Both the position numbers and the translations under genes were made by a program. Below are positions 61,866 through 64,000 of a stretch of DNA of 64,000 nt, piece by piece. Below the pieces are notes generated by a model. It did not search any database. It had not been told where the DNA came from and was given only the letters and a program-made list of their open reading frames with translations. Location: assembly GCF_014280875.1 (NCBI RefSeq), contig NZ_JACLAL010000006.1, positions 248,001 through 312,000 of the forward strand, written 5' to 3'. Numbering within the stretch: position 1 is the first letter of the stretch; each line of letters starts with the position of its first letter. Origin of the DNA: Paenirhizobium daejeonense. Its GTDB lineage: Bacteria; Pseudomonadota; Alphaproteobacteria; Rhizobiales; Rhizobiaceae.

Positions 61866-63929
61866 ATGAGCAAAACGTCGTCATTCAGCCCCGCCGTCTA
61901 CGAGTGGAACGGCCCGAACGGGTTGCCGCGCTTCGAAGCGGTTTCTGACGAGGATTTCGCTCCGGCCTTTGATGTGGCTCTTGCCGGGCACGACGCGGAG
62001 ATCGATGCCGTCGCGACCAATCCGGAGACGCCGACCTTTTCCAACACCATCATTGCTCTGGAGATTGCAGGGGACAATCTCTCGCGCGTGTCCTCGCTGT
62101 TCTGGAACCGGGCCGGCGCTCACACCAACGACACGATCCAGGCGCTGGAGCGCGAGATCGCCCCGAAGATGTCTCGCCATTATTCGAAGATCGGTATGAA
62201 TGCCGAGCTGTTCCGCCGCATCGACGCGCTCTGGGAAAAGCGCAGCGAACTCGGCCTGACGACCGAGGAGCTGCGTGTTCTGGAGCGTCACTGGAAGGGT
62301 TTCGTCAAGTCGGGCGCCAAGCTTGAAAAGGCGAAGCAGGAGCGTCTCGCCGCGATCAATGAAAAGCTGGCGGGTCTTGGCGCGCGGTTCGGCCAGAATG
62401 TGCTTTCCGATGAAAAATCCTGGGTGCTGCCGCTCGACGGCGATGACGACCTTGCCGGCATTCCCGATTTCCTGAAGGACGCGATGGCTGCCGCCGCGCA
62501 GGCTCGCGGCAAGGGGGAGGCCTATGTGGTGACGCTGTCGCGTTCCATCATCGAGCCTTTCCTCACCTTTTCCACGCGTCGGGATCTGCGTGAGCAGGCT
62601 TTCAACGCCTGGATTTCCCGCGGCATCAATGGCGGCGAAACCGACAACCGCGAAATCGTCAAGGAGACGCTGGCGCTGAGGTCGGAGAAGGCCGGACTGC
62701 TCGGTTACAAGGATTTCGCCAGCTACAAGCTGGACGACACCATGGCCAAGACGCCGGAAGCCGTGAACGAACTGCTGATGAAGGTGTGGAACAAGGCGGT
62801 GGTGCAGGCGAAGTCCGAGGAGGAAGAACTTGCCGGGCTGATCGCCGAGGAGGGCAAGAACCACGAGGTCATGCCGTGGGACTGGCGTCACTATGCCGAG
62901 AAGCTGCGCGCCCGCAAATTCGATTTCTCCGAGACCGAACTCAAGCCTTATCTCCAGCTCGAAAAGATCATCGAGGCCTGCTTCGATGTTGCCGGGCGCC
63001 TGTTCGGCATCAAGGCGGTGCCGCTCAAGAATGTTGCCGGCTACCATCCGGATGTCCGGGTCTTCGAGATTCGCGACAACAACGACAAGCTTGTCGCCAT
63101 GTTTCTCGGCGATTACTTCGCCCGGCCGTCCAAGCGTTCCGGCGCGTGGATGAGTTCGTTCCAGTCGCAGCACAAGCTACCCTTGAAGAACGGTGCGGTC
63201 GGCGAGATTCCGATCATCTACAACGTCTGCAACTTCGCCAAACCGGAAGAGGGCAAGCCGGCGCTGCTGTCGCTCGACGATGCCCGCACGCTTTTCCACG
63301 AGTTCGGTCATGCGGCCCATGGCATGCTGTCGAACGTGACCTATCCCTCCGTCTCGGGCACCGGCGTTTCCCGCGATTTCGTCGAATTGCCGTCGCAGCT
63401 TTACGAGCACTGGCTGACGGTGCCGGAGATTCTCAAAACCTATGCCGTCCATTACGAGACCGGGCAGCCGATGCCGCAGGCCCTTCTCGACAAGGTGTTG
63501 GCGGCCCGCACCTTCAATGCCGGTTTCGCGGCGGTAGAATTCACCTCGTCGGCGCTGGTCGACATGGCGTTCCACACCCGCGGCCCGGTCGAGGATCCGA
63601 TGGCGGTTCAGGCGGAAGTGCTGGCGAAGATCGGGCTTCCACGCTCGCTGGTGATGCGCCACGCGACGCCGCACTTCCAGCATGTCTTCGCCGGAGACGG
63701 CTATTCCGCCGGCTACTATTCCTACATGTGGTCAGAGGTGCTCGATGCCGATGCTTTCGCAGCCTTCGAGGAAACGGGAAACGCCTTCGATCCCGCCATG
63801 GCCGAGCGCCTGAAGGCGAACATCTACTCGGTCGGCGGCTCCATCGATCCGGAAGAAGCCTACAAGGCCTTCCGCGGACGGCTTCCGAGCCCCGAGGCCA
63901 TGCTCAAGCAGAAGGGGCTGGCTGCCTGA
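61866..63929 (+). CDS. M3-family metallopeptidase (oligopeptidase A / Dcp-like)
   Basis: 687-residue cytosolic zinc endopeptidase degrading peptides. Zinc site LFHEFGHAAHGML near residue 478 (HExxH, with the downstream Glu in GVSRDFVELPSQLYEHW), and the C-terminal substrate loop GYSAGYYSYMWSEVLDADAF. Length and motifs fit Dcp/OpdA proteins. AAGGGA lies before ATG. It is complete; a hairpin follows. It probably recycles peptides from proteolysis or signal peptides. Confidence 0.96.
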   Translation: MSKTSSFSPAVYEWNGPNGLPRFEAVSDEDFAPAFDVALAGHDAEIDAVATNPETPTFSNTIIALEIAGDNLSRVSSLFWNRAGAHTNDTIQALEREIAPKMSRHYSKIGMNAELFRRIDALWEKRSELGLTTEELRVLERHWKGFVKSGAKLEKAKQERLAAINEKLAGLGARFGQNVLSDEKSWVLPLDGDDDLAGIPDFLKDAMAAAAQARGKGEAYVVTLSRSIIEPFLTFSTRRDLREQAFNAWISRGINGGETDNREIVKETLALRSEKAGLLGYKDFASYKLDDTMAKTPEAVNELLMKVWNKAVVQAKSEEEELAGLIAEEGKNHEVMPWDWRHYAEKLRARKFDFSETELKPYLQLEKIIEACFDVAGRLFGIKAVPLKNVAGYHPDVRVFEIRDNNDKLVAMFLGDYFARPSKRSGAWMSSFQSQHKLPLKNGAVGEIPIIYNVCNFAKPEEGKPALLSLDDARTLFHEFGHAAHGMLSNVTYPSVSGTGVSRDFVELPSQLYEHWLTVPEILKTYAVHYETGQPMPQALLDKVLAARTFNAGFAAVEFTSSALVDMAFHTRGPVEDPMAVQAEVLAKIGLPRSLVMRHATPHFQHVFAGDGYSAGYYSYMWSEVLDADAFAAFEETGNAFDPAMAERLKANIYSVGGSIDPEEAYKAFRGRLPSPEAMLKQKGLAA

Positions 63930-63950
63930 CGGCGGCCTGATCCTCCAGTG

Positions 63951-63980
63951 AATGCCGGATGGTTAGCGCAATCCGGCATT
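63951..63980. terminator. Stem-loop after the M3 peptidase gene
   Basis: AATGCCGGAT (63951-63960), loop GGTTAGCGCA, ATCCGGCATT (63971-63980): a perfect 10-bp stem 21 bases after the stop. No T-tract follows, so it may be a non-canonical terminator or a palindromic repeat. Confidence 0.5.
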
Positions 63981-64000
63981 GGAGAAGGCGACGAATTCTC

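Noticed and set aside
1-64000. tRNA, rRNA, CRISPR, insertion-sequence or prophage content
   Set aside because: Looked for T-loop/CCA ends, regular spaced repeats, transposase motifs and terminal inverted repeats; none were found.

Overview
The window is a GC-rich stretch of an alphaproteobacterial chromosome, most likely Rhizobiaceae (Rhizobium/Agrobacterium/Ensifer/Shinella group). The evidence is a giant cyclic beta-1,2-glucan synthase (ndvB/chvB), a phaR/phaA/phaB polyhydroxybutyrate locus, a CarD-family regulator, a Suv3-like helicase, an IalB-family protein, a DUF3309 mini-protein and rhizobial-style palindromic intergenic repeats. Housekeeping genes (ispG, rpmF, argG, rlmN, fdxA, hisC, ispA) point to the main chromosome. 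I see no insertion sequence, prophage, CRISPR array, rRNA or tRNA.

Layout. 1-8085: ndvB on the minus strand, cut at its 3' end by the window edge. 8.4-18.1 kb: a divergent catabolic island. The minus-strand operon encodes a dimethylargininase-like hydrolase, a TetR regulator, an AruH-like aminotransferase and an AruI-like thiamine-diphosphate decarboxylase, followed by an XRE-cupin regulator. The plus-strand operon encodes a polar amino-acid ABC importer and an M20 amidohydrolase. Together they look like uptake and degradation of arginine or (methyl)arginine-type compounds. 18.3-22.7 kb: a DUF2892 / membrane-fusion / RND efflux operon. 22.8-28.5 kb: DMT and MFS transporters, then an IorAB-type molybdenum hydroxylase with a divergent TetR regulator.

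28.5-45.9 kb is mostly core metabolism and cell envelope: ispG, an OmpA lipoprotein, hisC-ispA, mtgA, a GST, rpmF, phaR // phaA-phaB, a glycine-zipper lipoprotein and a DUF3309 mini-protein, helicase plus S4 protein, fdxA, carD and a Bax-inhibitor-1 protein. 46-54 kb holds the conserved ybbP-ybbA // tesA module, thpR overlapping a low-molecular-weight phosphatase, phhB, a DUF1232 protein, an IalB-family protein and rlmN. 54.5-57.2 kb is a TrpXYZ-type ABC transporter. The right end has a LysE exporter, an SDR, argG, a Bcr/CflA-type MFS transporter and an M3 oligopeptidase.

The most interesting material is the arginine-type catabolic divergon with its palindromic control region, and several unexplained intergenic sequences: a ~58-nt palindromic element in three copies (upstream of mtgA, phhB and rlmN) with stem-preserving substitutions; a ~60-nt direct repeat flanking the 38.3-39.3 kb small-gene region; tandem hairpins at 18.1 and 43.0 kb; and a perfect 17-nt palindrome between phaR and phaA. 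All functions are read from sequence motifs and family knowledge; no database search was run.
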